A DNA stretch of 64,000 bases. It comes from Mortierella alpina. Its lineage: Eukaryota; Mortierellomycota; Mortierellomycetes; Mortierellales; Mortierellaceae. This document shows positions 13,052 to 25,945 of this stretch, one piece after another (the first letter of the stretch is position 1; the number at the start of each line of letters is the position of its first letter). The notes beneath the pieces are model-generated. The model saw only the letters and a program-made list of their open reading frames with translations, made no database searches and was not told where the DNA came from. Location: contig JANATF010000004.1 of the NCBI GenBank assembly GCA_029449245.1, positions 1,364,001 to 1,428,000 on the forward strand, in the 5' to 3' direction. The position numbers and the translations under genes are program-made.

Positions 13052-15138
13052 TCACCATCCACCAAAGGATTCTGAATAATCATCGAGAATTTCAACAAGA
13101 TCCGTCATCCGACTCTGCAAATCCTGCGCATAGGGACTCGACAATAACCAGCGTGAAAGCGAGCAAATTCCTGGCGTCATCCACGAGAACATGGACACGG
13201 ACGATACCAGAATGTCGTCCGGATGTTGCTGCTGCAGTCCTTGACTCTGTTGTTGTTGTTGTTGTTGCTGTTGCTGGTGGTGGTTATAACGCTGTGACTG
13301 ATCCATAGCAGGCCTCGTCAAACTACCCAAGACATGGCTCTGATCCACATTCTCTGTAAACGCATCCACTACGTCAAACTCGTACTCCATTGCTGCTGCA
13401 GTAGTGGCTCCAACAGCAGTCGCTATCGTAGCTGCACCGGCCATGACCATGGACGATGTAGCAGTGGCGGATGAGCCCATGGCACTCAGGTCATCTGGAT
13501 AGGGCAGGTGAATGGCATGATTCGTCGGTACGAGAAAGGCCACAACCATGGCCCAGCATACCATATAGCAGATGACAGAGCCGATCAGGCAGGATATCTT
13601 TGACCAAAGCGTTTCCACCTGTCCGAGAATAAAGGCCAAAAATAGAATGGCTATCGAGAATGGCAGTCCGTATAGCATGAACCACAACGACGTGCTGAGA
13701 TAGTGGGAGGGTGCCATTGAAGACGGTAGCCGTCGATGCGATGTTTGGCTTAACGCGCTGTTACTGCTGCTGCCAAGACTGCCAAGGAACGGTATCATAG
13801 ACCAAAGCCCAGTTCTCTCTTCTCGCGACTGTGGTGCGCCCGACAGGGTCATCAATCCAGTCGTCGTGGGCGTTGTGGGTGATGGCAATGAGGAGACTGA
13901 GCCTCGCCTTATGTCGTAGGTGGATCCTCGCCGCCGCTGTTGATGCTGAACTAAATTCGATAGATTGTGCTGAAGATGGATACTATTGTTGCGGTTCCGA
14001 TTTCGGCCGCTGCTGACAGTTGCTGTTGATGTTGACGGTGATGCAGTGGATGCTTGACTTCCTGGTGCTTGTGTTGATGTGGTAGCCAGGGGTTTGGTAG
14101 CCTCGTCTTCCGAGTACATGAAAGGCTGTTCCTTGTGCAGGAAACGGCACAACGGGCATATCATTTCTTTGCCTAGACTGAAGGCCATTCTATTCAATGG
14201 TTGAGAAAGAGCGCATGTGCGTAATATAACCCATTAGACAAGGTACATGTATACATAGGCGTGCATGGTCAAATGAAATGAATGAAAGGGATCGATAGTA
14301 GTATATACACACACACACACGCGGACACACTTTAGTCTGTCTCTGTGTGCCCATCTGCTGTGCCTGAATAGCTGCAGCATCGATTGTAATATCTCATGTC
14401 CGTTGCGACAATTGCTGTCATTTGTTATTGTTGTCATTGTTGTCATTGTTGTCACCGTCATGATATTGTTTTTGTTGTTGCTGCTGCTATTGCTGTTGTT
14501 GTTGATGTTGTTGTTATTGTTGCTACCGTTGCCAGTGTCACTTGCAGCTAGTCTGGTGATAAAGGGCAAGTCGTGTGTTGTGTGTGATGCATGTTGGAAA
14601 TCCGACATTGGCAGCTCTCTTGGATAGGAAGGAAAAAAAGAAGGGAAAAAGGAATAATAGAGGGGATTGGATGTGGTTTCGTGCATCTGCATGGCTGAAT
14701 GGGTCGAAGTATTTTTACGCGTGAAATAACTTGGTAATAGTAGATAATCTCTCCTCACCCTCCGCTCATCCTCCTCTCCCGTTCCGCTCTTTGCACATCC
14801 TGTTCCTCTCACTTTGGTTTCCTTGTACTTCCACTTCTCATCATTGTTTTGCTCCTTCGCCTCTTTGCCTATACCCATCCAAAGTAAACAACTTACGAGA
14901 TGCAAGAGAGGTGAAATTCGTGTCGGCAGGCAAGGATGGCCTTGGCATGATGTTTGGGTCGGATGTTGTCCAGGCAAATGGCACAGTCAAGTACTTCTTG
15001 TGCAACAACCGCTGTTACAGATGATGATGCCGATGATGGTGACGGAGTTGAGAGTATTGTTATTGCTGTTACTGTTGTCGGCCGTTGGGGGGGAGCCAAG
15101 GCTTGGCAGGGCGGATCCGCCAGCTGTACGCGATCCAT
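13052..15138 (-). CDS. Membrane-associated RING-H2 E3 ubiquitin ligase-like protein
   Basis: Probable E3 ubiquitin ligase anchored in a membrane. Exons 15138-14897 and 14189-13052 give 1,380 nt and 459 residues. The intron of 707 nt is unusually long here and splits the RING. Zinc ligands read CAIC, then CRHEFHLSC (Cys-His-His-Cys), and after the splice CPLC, a C3H2C3 RING-H2 at about residues 48-93. A Ser/Thr-rich disordered stretch follows. Two hydrophobic helices lie near WFMLYGLPFSIAILFLAFIL and LIGSVICYMVCWAMVVAFLV, then an Ala-rich part and a polyglutamine tract. The 5' end is uncertain: a good acceptor (TTTTATTCCCCAG) lies 50 bases upstream of the chosen ATG, and the frame through it (IQIELYPFSALYALSG) looks protein-like. 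Further upstream exons, perhaps a luminal domain, may exist. Confidence 0.75.
14403..14530. repeat. Imperfect TTG/CAA trinucleotide tract in the RING intron
   Basis: A run of TTG-related triplets (TTGTTATTGTTG and variants) makes up much of the long RING-gene intron and would encode poly-Asn on the minus strand. It probably explains the intron's length. Confidence 0.7.
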
Positions 15139-18041
15139 AATGTCTGCTCGGTGTTCTACCAGATTCTGGGGAATAAAAGAGCGCAATTAGAATACCAGAC
15201 AGAGCATAGAGAGCGCTAAAAGGGTACAGCTCTATTTGTATACGCTTCATTTTGAACAGCTCTGCTACGCAGTCAGTATCAATGCCTGCCAAGTGAGCAA
15301 GCAATACTCTAGGAATGTTGGGACCAGGCAAGACGAAAACAGTTGGTTTGTTCGAGGGAAAAGAAGAGACGGAAGGAAAGGGCTAAAACGGCTCTCTGCC
15401 TTTAATCTAGCCTGATCACCCAATCTTGTCGTTGTCACTCGTAGACAAAGCGGACCAACAAGGTAGCATTGCACGAGCAACGAGAACGTCAAGCATTGCC
15501 CATTGAGCTCTCACTTTTTTTTTTAGCTTCAAGTGGTTGGACGAGCAAGATGTAGGGTATGAAGCATGAGGTGTAAGGTATGGGGCATGGGCCAAGAGAG
15601 ACTCAGGACGTCCTGGGCGATAAAAAAACGATCCTTTTTCGCTTACCAGCCTAGCCCAGCTTGCGGGGAGGATAGATGTGTGTGTTCAAGCAAGATGGCG
15701 AGATACGGCTCCGAAGACGCGTTAGGTGATGTGTGTGCGGTTGCTGTGCGATCTGACGCTTGTGCTCGGAAAAAAACTAAAGACACACGGGGGAAAGGAG
15801 GGAGGGCTCCGTAACGGGAGATCGAACGCTGGAGGGAAACGTCCTGTTGACAGGACGTTAAGCGCGGAGAAGGAAAGCTGCGGGAGCAACGGGTCGCGGC
15901 CTGGGCGCGGAGTGTGCAGACAAAGGGTCTAGGAATGCAGACAGAGATGCGAAAAACGAGGGCAGGCTGACTCTGGGAATAGGAGGGAGGCGAGTGGAGG
16001 GGAGACAGCGAGACGAGGCGGGAGAGGTAGCGAGTTTGGGAGAAGGCAAAGAGAGAGAGACGGCGAGACAGAGAGAGTTGGAGAATGAGCGAGAAGAGGG
16101 TTGCGAGAATGAGAGAATGGGAGAATGAGAACGAAAGAGTGAGTGATTGAGATTGGGAATGAGAAAGGAGTGTGAAAAGGCGAAATGGAAAAGGAAAACT
16201 CATAAGGGGGAACCACACACACACACTTGCACACACTTGCGGAATGCATCCGAATGAACAACCGGCACCACACAGAGGCGGATGAGCATTCGCGCAAGAG
16301 CACATCTGCTTGGGACAAGCGTCGGCAGCAATATCCGTCGGATGCTCATCGTGCCCACCCGCCCATGGCCAGGGCCCAACTCCCAGGTGCGCATGGGGCC
16401 CTGGCCAATGGGTCTCACCATGACAGCTCTGAGCGTGGACCCAAGGTCAACTCGTTTTTGCTCGGCCTTCCTCCTTCCCCCCACGAGTCCAGCTCTTGAT
16501 CCTTGCCTGTCTGTCTCCTGTCTTTTTAGCATTATCAAGGTGCATCCTCACATCGAGGGATTCAACACTCTCGACGTAACCACGTTCTTCCTCAGTGAAC
16601 GAAAAAAGTAAGAAATAAAAAGGGTCCTTTCTTTCTCCTTGGCGAAGGCTAGTAAAGACCGAGGGGCGCGAGGCAGGCCGTTCGTCATGCTTTCCTCGCA
16701 TCTGACCCAGACATGACCGAGGCCAGATCTCCTTTTTTCTCGACTGACTCGCATCTGACGAGAAGCAACCACCTTCACCCCGACACCTTATTTCTGACCC
16801 CTGCATGGATTTCCCTATGCAAGGCGTCGTTGTCGAGCAATTGCAACCCACCATCACGCTCATCTGTCACTCTCACCCTCGCATTGCCATGGCTCCTGCA
16901 GGTCTTGAAAACAAGGGGAAGAGACAAACGAAGGGCGCAAGAAAGAGGAGCAGAGGTGCTACAACCGCGAAGGGTCTGTAACAGGCACGTCGATCTTCAC
17001 CTACATAATTATTCGCAACAGCCCTATCTCTCACCACGTTGCCTTTTTCTTTTCTTTGTGTTTGTGTGTAATGGCGAAAATGGACGATTGTGTGGAGATG
17101 TGGACCTCTTTTGTCTGCTCTCTGCCTTCTTTCCCTCTCCTTTCATCCAACTATCTGTCCTCCCTCACATTTCTCTTTCTATTCTCACGTCGGGTGTGTG
17201 TGTGTGTGCGTGCTTGTGCGTGTGTGTGTTTACATCGAATTCACTCTCGAGTGACCCTTGCACAAACAAAAGATGCAGCACAGATGGAGCACAGATGAAG
17301 CACAGGTGTCCGGGAGAATATAGTCAAGACGACCTTGGAAAGAAAGAGAGAGAGTAGTTGAGCGCGCGTGTGATTGTGAGCACAACAACAGTGGAGGAGA
17401 GAACAGCACTCTACTGTAACAAACAAATCAACAGCCATGATATAGATAGACCTTGTGTAATGAGAATGCCCTAAGCGAGGCTTGAAATGGTGAGGGAGTG
17501 AGAGAGGGTCGAAGAACAGCACGGAAATGAAAACGAGTGAAAGGATTGAGCTGGGGGGGGGGGAAAGGTACTGCACATAAAAAAAAGAGTGAGAGCCTTC
17601 ATTTACAAAGCATGCATCTATCATGAGCATGCGTACGCCCACATAAGCACCAGGCAGAGCAGAACAATGCAGAGCCTTGACCTGCAGTCAAGGTAGACTA
17701 AGACTAAGAGAACAGAGATTGTGCAAATGTACTGCGGTATTTGCGGTATTCACGGTGCACTGCCATGCATGCACGCCTTGTCCTTTCTGCCTCTGCTCTC
17801 GCTCCCACATCCATTCTCGCTGTCGTTGGCGTCCAAGGGTCCATTACATATCCTGATTTTTTTGTAATACCAACTTGACACGCGCAACGTCTTAATGAAA
17901 CAGAGACAAGCAAGGGCAGCTGTGGAGAAAGAGAGTGCGTGAGGCTGGTGCTGTATTCCTTGACGTAACGATGCTTTTATGATGCGTAAAAATGGCAAGG
18001 CGGCGTCCTCTCTCTATATAGCCTCAAGGTGGTACTGGGAC
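15139..18041. other. Gene-poor 2.9-kb interval with simple repeats
   Basis: Apart from possible upstream exons of the RING gene (15187-15340, minus strand) I find no supported gene. The stretch contains GA-rich purine tracts at about 16020-16190, TG/CG alternations at about 17195-17235 and a G9 run near 17555. Long open frames on either strand have codon composition set by these skews. It includes the 3' flank of the C2-pseudokinase gene. Confidence 0.45.
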
Positions 18042-21000
18042 CTAGCTCGCGCTTGATTCAGAACCAGTGACAGAGTCAGCCACCGACAAGGCCACGTCCG
18101 CAGACATGGCCCTCTGCTTACTAACGCACCCACGGCAGATCCATCGGTCTCCACAAGTTCCCACTGGCATCTTATATAGTCCGCCATATCCTTCACCCCC
18201 ACCAGGACCTGTTACATCCGGTAGATCCGGCTCCTCATTCAGATTTGTAGCCGTGAACTGATCCGAGAGATCATCGTACCCTGTCGCGCCTGGTCCCGAT
18301 CCGCCAAACCCAGCCGTGTCTCGCACAGCCACCACTGTCGGTTTCCGTGTGAGTACTGCAAGAGCCGAAGTCTGGCATTGCTGTCGTACCAGGCGCACGA
18401 GCCATTGGTCCAGGGACTTCAAGTTGGGACCACGCAAGGAGCGGAGCTCGTTCAAGCTGGGTGTTGGCCCAATCTGCCTCTGGATAGCAGCTTGTAGTGT
18501 CTCATAATATGACCTTAAAGAGGGATACCACCTTTGACAGTTATCGAGTGGGGTGCCTGTCAGGGTCAGTGGCCGATCCAAGGCCGGGCTTTCATATCCG
18601 GGGTTGTTGGTTCCAGCAACGGCGACCAGATGCAGGAGCATCTTCCCGAGATCTTGCACAAACGCTGCCAAATCTTGGAGCACATATCCACGATGGTCCG
18701 TGACATGCGCATCCTCGCCATAACCACTCAGTCCCTCACAGAGCAGGACCAGACGCATGCTCTTGTTCTGGAACAGATTCGTCGGCGTGAACGGTCGGCT
18801 CGCATCCATGTCCTGGTTCATGGGCGGCAATAGCATAAACAACCGAGGAACCTGATCAAAGGGCGAGTCCAGAATGCGACCAATGCCCTCTAGCAGCATC
18901 ATCTGTTGTTGGTGGGGGAGTCCATTGCCATAGGCCGAGTCTACAGATATGTTGCTGCTCAAAACGCCTCTGCGCAGCTGCTCGGTCTGATCCATGGTAC
19001 CAGGTGAGTTTTTGTAGGTTGCACCATTGAGATTGCACAATCGGGCCGCCTTGAGGTCCCGAAGAGACAGAATATTGTTATTCCGGATCAATTGGTCTTG
19101 CGAGACGGGCTGGGGTGTGATTGGACTTGTGAAAAGATCCATCCTCAAAAGCTGAGCCGCCGTCGGTCTTCTCTCGGGGTCATGCGCCAGCATGGCATCC
19201 AACAGCGGGTGGTACTCTGGACTGATATTCTTACAGTCATAATAACGAACCGGCCTAATGTCAGACCTTGATGGCGACGCATCCCCGGGCAACAGAGCAT
19301 TCCTAGCCTGGTCATCGGTCTTGAACAATGGCTTGTCTGTCAAGAGTTCATAGATCACAAGACCCAAGGACCAGATATCCAGCGAGCCCTTGGCGACCAC
19401 ACCAACCGAGGCCGCATTGCCTACCAGGATCTCTGGTGCGGCATACGAGAATGTACAGCGTCCCACAAACTCCTCATCCATAACTCTGGCCGCCTCAAAA
19501 TCGACCAACTTCCAACCAATGCCTCCTCCCAAACGCCTCATTGACGATACCGCATACGGGTCGCGGACGAAATTCGAGGGCTTGATGTTCAAATGACAGA
19601 TCTTGCGTTCATGAATCCAGTCGACACATTCGATCAGCGTGCGCACAATCGGCAAGGTCACCTCGAGTCCTTCTCCAGAGGCAATGCTGTCCTCGATGTA
19701 TCCGTTCAGCGTCTCTGGGAACCATTGCAGCACCGATAGATAACGGCAGCCTTCATAATCATTCCCGTGCGGGTGCATAAAGGTTTCGTATAAGCCCACC
19801 ACGAACGGGTTCACGTTCTGACAGTGTTGTTGTGGCTGCGGATAATCCATGTACTGGGACTCGAGTCGTTCTTCCGGGTGCTGACAAGTAAGATATCTCA
19901 TCATCACACAGTCAATCTCCCAATCCCGCTTCGACTTCAAGTATTTGAGGATCACACGATCGTTCCCATCCCTGTCCATCGTAAACTGCCGCTGGAGCTG
20001 CCGTTGTTGAGGTAGTCTTTGGTTCTGTTGGGCCGTCTGGCTGTTAGCAAAGGACGGGCTCTTCTCCTTGATATAAAATCCTTCGCGGACATACTTTTCG
20101 CGTGCCATACCAAGAGCGTAGCGGTTAAGGATCCTGCGACCCATTGTCGCGTCCGTTACGGAATCTTGGATGTCGCTGCCATCCCAGGAAACGGAGCGAG
20201 GCGTGTATTGACAATAGATGGCATCCCTGACTTTACTCGGCAAGCGCGTGGGCATCGAGATGATGGGTGACGTTTGCATAGTGCCGAAGGACTCTATTCC
20301 TGCAAACGAGGATGTTCCGTGGCGCTGGAGGTTCGTGGTTGGCTGCTGAGACTGCAGTGGTGGGTGCGTGGCGATTTGCTCTTGGGGGATTGGCGATGCA
20401 TAGTACACACCCTGCGCCGAGACACGTCCATTGTTGTGTTTGTTAAGAGCAGGCGCCGAAGGTTGCTGCTGTTGCTGCTGTGCCAAAGATGACGGGGGAT
20501 AAAAGCAGTTTCGGGTGCCGGGCCGCTCCAGTTCTGGGAACGGCATCGATGTCCTCACAATATTGCTTCCGGCGCTATTGCTGCGTGGTTCTGGACCGAG
20601 ATAAGGGTAGGACTGTGTTGCCGGTGGCGCGGCCAGTGGCAATTGATTTGACAATGAACGCTGATGCTCCTCTGAATACGTGTCGGGCAAGTATCCCGCC
20701 GCAGGCCCAAGAGATGATCCTTGTGGGAGTCCCATTCCATGTCCTTGCCCTGATTGAGTATGCGGATCAGGCATCGATGTCACCATCCCGCCTTGATAGG
20801 CATTACCCCCAATATTCTGAAAATGTTGCATCTCACTTGCGGGTAGTTGATATCTGGATGGCAGCGACATGTGCTTAGAACCGTTCGAAAGACTCATCTT
20901 GGACCGCTGAGGCTGGCGGGGTTGGAAGACCGTATGAGGCTGATATGACACGGACCCTTGCGGTTGTGGGGACCACTGCTGCTGCGCGGTCGTCGTCATC

Positions 21001-22939
21001 AGTGACTGGGTCGACATGGGGTAAGCCGGATTGTTGGGTATATTGGAAGGTATACTGGCAGGACCGAGAGGGTGCATTTGTTGCTGCTGCTTGTGTGCAT
21101 GATGATCGGGGAGAGGCATCTTTATAGACTGCTGCTGATGCTGCTGATGGTGCCCGTTTGCCTGACGGTGTCCTGAATACAATTGCTGTTGCTGTTCTTG
21201 CTGCTGCTGTTGATCATTGTTCCCATAGAGTGGCTGACTGGGGTATCCAATATGCGATTGCTGTGATTGTGGCCGAGGAAAGACCTCCCGGGGGTTGCTT
21301 GCCTGCTGCCTCTGGAGATCGTCATAGTAAAAATGGGCCGAGAGTGCTCGTCTCAGGGTAGGTGGAGTTGGCTCCAGCCAAGTTGGGTCGAAGGGTGCGA
21401 TTAATAGATTGAGCTGATTGATGTTTCCCTGGCTGTCCTGAAGAGTAAATGTCTGCTTCGGGCTGCTGATGCTTGCCAGCTCATCTGTATACTCCTGCTT
21501 CTCACCGGCTTCTTTCGCCTCTGCTATCATATCCCGGACCTCTTCCATTGATTTTGAGCCCATTCTGAGCTGCGATGGCTCCTGGAACTTGACTGAGGGT
21601 TTCCGGTCATTGAGATCGGCCATAGACCGAGGTCGATATAACCTTCCGTTGCTCAGTGTTCTCTGGGCACCACTGTTTCCGCGCTGTAGCTGCCCTGCCG
21701 TAGATGAAGGGCCTGTGGTGGAGGGTGCCGCCGCTGACAGTTTTGCACCTGACGATATGCTATGGCCGTGAAGGGCAGACGAGCTTGAGGGTGCTGTGCT
21801 GGGTGAGGGGGTGAGGCGAGGGTCGTTTCCTGTTTGCTTTTCAGCTTTCTTTTCCGACTTTGACTTTACTATGCGATTCTTGTTGTCGGGTCTCAGGGGT
21901 GCATTCTCGGGTTTGTCCAATTGATCCTAACATATATTGAAATGCATCCATGTATGTTGGATTGCCGGACAAAGAAAAGGGGTGGATGAGTAGTGAAGTG
22001 ACAAGGGGGTGGAGGCAGGTCCAGGGTCAAGCCCGTCAGCGGCAGGAACGCGATAATTGCATGAATGCAAAGCCCTGGAGCACAGACTTACAAATGGGTC
22101 GCAAAGCGCGAGGCGCAGATGCACTTGGCCCGAGTCCTTGCCGTCGTAGGTCAATTGGAACCAATCTATCAAAGGTGTGTCAGGGTAGGCGCGCTCTTGG
22201 TCAGCTAGGGATGGCATCTCCCCTCTTTTTCTGTGTTCCATGCTATCATCTCGACCAAAGCATCATGCATAATGCAATGGTACACATACCATCATGTACA
22301 CCTGTCTCTGACGAGAACAACAGCTGCTTAAGATCAATCTCGCAGGTGCCTATGAGGCCATCGCCCGAACCGACAGTGACGCCCGTCTTTTCGTGCTTGC
22401 ACACAACGGTGAGCGTGGACTCTTCTTTGGAGCTAGCTTCCTGGATAGTGCCATACTTTATCTGCGTGATGATGGAAATATGTCAGGATGCGCCGTTTTT
22501 TTTTGTTAAGCATGGCTCAAGTCCTTGTTTTACCACACGCCAAGAACTTCAGAATTGAATCGTTCTGCTTGCTTGCAATGTGCAAAATGAAGCATTTACC
22601 GTTTGATGCCATTCGGGCTTTACACCGCCCTTGACCGCCACAATCGTGAACTTTCGTCGTCCTTGAAAGAAGAACGACAGATACGGGTCTATTTTTGTTC
22701 CGGGGGGTTAGTAGAGGGGTTTGTTTGAAGGCATGGAGCAGTGAGGTCAGTCGAACGGTTCTCATCTCGATTATGCAATTCAACACCTTGCTCTTTTCCG
22801 TTCCCGAGTCTTTTGCTTTTTTTACGCGGGAATAACAGCTGTCGTTGTACGTACCTTGTGCCCCGAATCGTTTCCGCTTGGCCAGGTCCTTGGCGGCCAC
22901 AGCAGTGATGGCGAGCCCCTTCGGGAATGACTGTACCAT
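18042..22939 (-). CDS. C2 domain-pseudokinase fusion protein
   Basis: Predicted membrane-binding scaffold or signalling pseudokinase. Exons 22939-22855, 22688-22600, 22461-22290, 22165-22092 and 21926-18042 give 4,305 nt and 1,434 residues. Residues about 1-135 form a C2 domain (GLAITAVAAKDLAKR, DPYLSFFFQGRRKFT, then DWFQLTYDGKDSGQVHLRL). About 600 disordered residues rich in Gln, Ser and Pro follow, with poly-Gln blocks. The kinase-like domain at about 760-1060 keeps a lysine-containing strand (RVILKYLKS), but the catalytic loop reads HLNIKPSNF and the metal-binding motif DFEAAR. The catalytic Asp and the DFG Gly are therefore absent, while AAPEILVG and DIWSLGLVIYELL are preserved. The C-terminal 300 residues are unrecognised. 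The C2-kinase order recalls PKC-like or SCYL-like scaffolds, but I know no named family with this arrangement. The catalytic call rests on motif loss. Confidence 0.82.
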
Positions 22940-24739
22940 AGCCTTTTTCACCGGGTATCAAGGATGATCGTCGTTGACTCGTTACGGAGAGTCAACTCTA
23001 CTGAGATAGTGTGGTGGTCGTTGTGAACAAAATATAGGAGGGAGCAAGGCGCAACAGTAAGGAGTAGGTGTACTGGAACGACTAGCACGCAAAGGAAAAA
23101 ATAAAGGACTCGGAAACAAGAGAGAGAGTCGGACGCCGAGATTGAGGGCACGGCAAAGGGCAAGGGCTGATATGGCGTTGAACTGGGATGATGGAGCTCG
23201 AGTGGCAGTGAGATATTTAGGAGCCGTCGTCCCACGGGGAGCGAGCCAAGGGTAGAACAGAAAAGTTGGTGTAATAGAGAAGGAACAAAAGACGGAACGA
23301 AAGGGAGAAAGAGAGAAGTACAGGACGAGCGTGTGCTTGTGATTTCAGCTGGCTGTGTTGTATGTAACCTGTGCGCCAAAAGTCGAATGGAAGGGGGGTG
23401 CCTGCAAGCCCTATCGCAGTACGGACTTGTTGTGGACGAGCGGCGAGATGGTGAAATGAGAGCAGCAATATTGTCTTGTCTTTGGAGTTTGGGACAACGT
23501 GTGGCGATGCGCACATGCAAATCAATTGGTGCGAGTGAGCAAAGAAACACGCTGGAGGCTGCGGCTTCAAATGGTGCGACAAAGGAGGGCGAGAGAGAGG
23601 AAAAGGAGACAAGAGTGTGAAAGAGCTGCAGAGGCGTTGAGAAAGCTCTGTTTATATAAAAGAGAAGGTGGGATGAAGTAGGATGATGCTAGTGACGATG
23701 ATGACGCTGTAACGGACCAAGAAGACGATGTTTTTGCATGCTCATTTGTATTGTTTGTCCCTTTGCTCTTCGAGATCAAAAGCTTCACGGCCTGCAGGCT
23801 GCACACGAAGCTCTGTGTCCTAAGAAACCCAAAGAGGATGCACTGTGTATAAACTGATGCGCCAACTTTCCATCGCCACGACTCCTTTCTCGCCTCTGTC
23901 CCTCGATTGTGTCCGGCATCCCAGGATGGCTTCCTCAAAAAGTATAATAACACACAACAAGGCTCGGTTAGATGCAACCGGATGCATCCATTCACAACCG
24001 CTCGTTCGTTCCCATTATAAGCATGTCACCCTCTCCTTGATAGAGAAGGAGAACGACCCTGGATGGAGGCTCGATCACATCAACAAAGTATAACATACCG
24101 GCATCATGTCTATTTACGCGCACAAACAAACCATTTCAAAGTGCACCAACAAAGGCACAAACCATTTCAGGGTGCATCAACGAGGACACAAGCCATTAGG
24201 TTCATGACGATGCTGGCAGAACAAAAATGACGACGATTGTTGGGCGCGGACTGACGAGAGCAATATGCAAGCTCATTGATACCGCCCGTGCTTCCTACTT
24301 CACATACCCCCCCCCCTACTTCGTAGCTGAGGGCTGGTACCCGGGCTGCTCATGGGCTTTATGTCCAAGGCAGTTTGATAGGCAAATACTGCAAAAAATC
24401 GAGAACAAGTGAACAAGTAGACAAGTGAACAAGTGAACAAAAAAAAAACCCCCCCGCTCGTGCGCGTGTGCCATGCTGACCCATTCAACGCATCTGCAGC
24501 ACTTCCTTTTCCTAACCAGGAGAGAAGGAGCGGATAGCATGTAAACTGCTTTTCAGCCACTCTGATTCCTAGGCATGGGATGGCTGCTTGCTTTGGTAAT
24601 AGAGATGTATGCATCAATTTTTGTTTTGAAGGCGCGAATGACACGCTGCCCGAGGCTCATGTTCTTTTATGAAGTGGGATGGCTAATCGATACGTAGGTT
24701 TTGTAAAGACAAAAGTGGTGTGCGGTCGCATCGCTGCTT
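22940..24739. other. No gene seen between pseudokinase and desaturase
   Basis: The 1.8 kb holds the promoter of the pseudokinase gene (with a purine/pyrimidine-skewed leader near 23100-23320) and the 3' flank of the desaturase. Short homopolymers occur at 24307-24313 (C) and 24440-24455 (A then C), and a repeated GTGAACAAGTAGACAAGTG-type motif lies at 24409-24438. No splice-consistent exons were found. Confidence 0.45.
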
Positions 24740-25945
24740 TTACTTCTTGAAAAAGACCACGTCTCCATGATCCTCCACGAATCGGCACTCGCGGAACGAC
24801 CTCCAGACCGCAACAACGATCGGGGATGCGTCGTAAATGTAGTACTCTCCCAGCAGTTTCTTGAGATGGTATGTGGCTTCCTCAGCATGGTAGAACGGCA
24901 TCTGCGAGAACAAGTGATGGGCTACATGGGTGTGAACAATGCCGTGGAACATATGGTCCAAGAACTTGCCAAACGAGCGGTCAACCGTGCAGAGAGCTCC
25001 ACGCTGGAAGTTCCAGGCACCCTCACGGTAATGAGGCAGCTTGGGGTCGGTGTGCTGCAAAAAGGTGATGAGGACCAACCAAAAGTTGACAAACAGGTAG
25101 GGGATAATGTAGTACTTGGTCACAGTCAAGAGCGACAACTGCATGGAAGCGTAGATCAAGGCACCGAGGGTAGCCAACACACCGAGATCCGAGAGGATAA
25201 TGTCGAAAAAGTTGCGGGGTTCAAAGATGGGCGAGTAGGTGTGGAAATGCGAGGTCCAGCGGCCATAGTCCTGACCAGAGGCGTTCATAATCAGGTACGC
25301 GGGCCAGCCGAACAAGAACTGGATCACCATCCAGAACAGAGTCACAATGGGAGCCTCCTCATCCAGGTGCACAGACATGTCCTCCTCCTCCTGAACGGTA
25401 GCAGCGGCACTCTCCTTGGGAGGCAAGCCAACCTGGGTGCGGGTCTTGGGAACAAAGACCTGATCCTTAGTCATGTGGCCAGTGGCCTTGTGGTGCTTCG
25501 AGTGCGAGATTCTCCAGGAGTGGTAAGGGACCAAGAGCATCGAGTGCAGGATCCAGCCAACAGTGTTGTTGAGGGTCTTGGAGGTCGAGAACGACTGATG
25601 ACCGCACTCATGGGCCAATACCCAGATGCCGGTGCAGACAATGCCCTGCATGATCCAGTACACAGGCCAGGCCAAGTAGCGGATCAAGGGGTTCTCGAAC
25701 TTGTCGATCTGGGTTGCAGCCAGGAACAAGAGCGAGGCCCAGGTCAGATCAATGGCAACGTGGCAGAGACCACGAAGACCGGAGCGCTCAAAGCAATGGG
25801 CAGGGATGCACTCTCGGATCTCCTTGATGGTGAACTCAGGGAGCTGGTAGTTGCGCTCGAAGGTGGGCTTGGCCGAGTTTGGGGCGGCCGAGGTGCTGAT
25901 ATGGCGCTGGGTCAAACCGGCATCGATAGTGTTGGGAGGTGCCAT
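24740..25945 (-). CDS. FAD2: Delta-12 fatty acid desaturase
   Basis: Membrane-bound ER enzyme that inserts the delta-12 double bond, converting oleate to linoleate, the first committed step toward the polyunsaturated oils of Mortierella. A single uninterrupted frame encodes 401 residues, the family's usual size. The three diiron histidine boxes are HECGH (residues 112-116), HSKHH (148-152) and HVAHH (340-344). Hydrophobic spans flank them (ASLLFLAATQI, IMQGIVCTGIWVL, LFWMVIQFLFGWPAYLI, YLFVNFWLVLITFL). The N-terminus MAPPNTIDAG and overall sequence look like the characterised Mortierella alpina enzyme. Codon choice is strongly C-ending, consistent with high expression; this also opens a 399-codon antisense frame. 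It lacks introns, unlike most neighbours. A GA-rich tract (26090-26120) lies in the 5' flank. Confidence 0.96.
   Translation of the reverse strand: MAPPNTIDAGLTQRHISTSAAPNSAKPTFERNYQLPEFTIKEIRECIPAHCFERSGLRGLCHVAIDLTWASLLFLAATQIDKFENPLIRYLAWPVYWIMQGIVCTGIWVLAHECGHQSFSTSKTLNNTVGWILHSMLLVPYHSWRISHSKHHKATGHMTKDQVFVPKTRTQVGLPPKESAAATVQEEEDMSVHLDEEAPIVTLFWMVIQFLFGWPAYLIMNASGQDYGRWTSHFHTYSPIFEPRNFFDIILSDLGVLATLGALIYASMQLSLLTVTKYYIIPYLFVNFWLVLITFLQHTDPKLPHYREGAWNFQRGALCTVDRSFGKFLDHMFHGIVHTHVAHHLFSQMPFYHAEEATYHLKKLLGEYYIYDASPIVVAVWRSFRECRFVEDHGDVVFFKK

Noticed and set aside
14234-14977. Poly-Asn protein frame
   Set aside because: It lies within the RING-gene intron; joining exons around it restores the zinc ligands, so it is intronic.
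16713-17357. 214-codon plus-strand open frame in the gene-poor interval
   Set aside because: The second half is encoded by TG/CT simple repeats, and the first half has no recognisable pattern.
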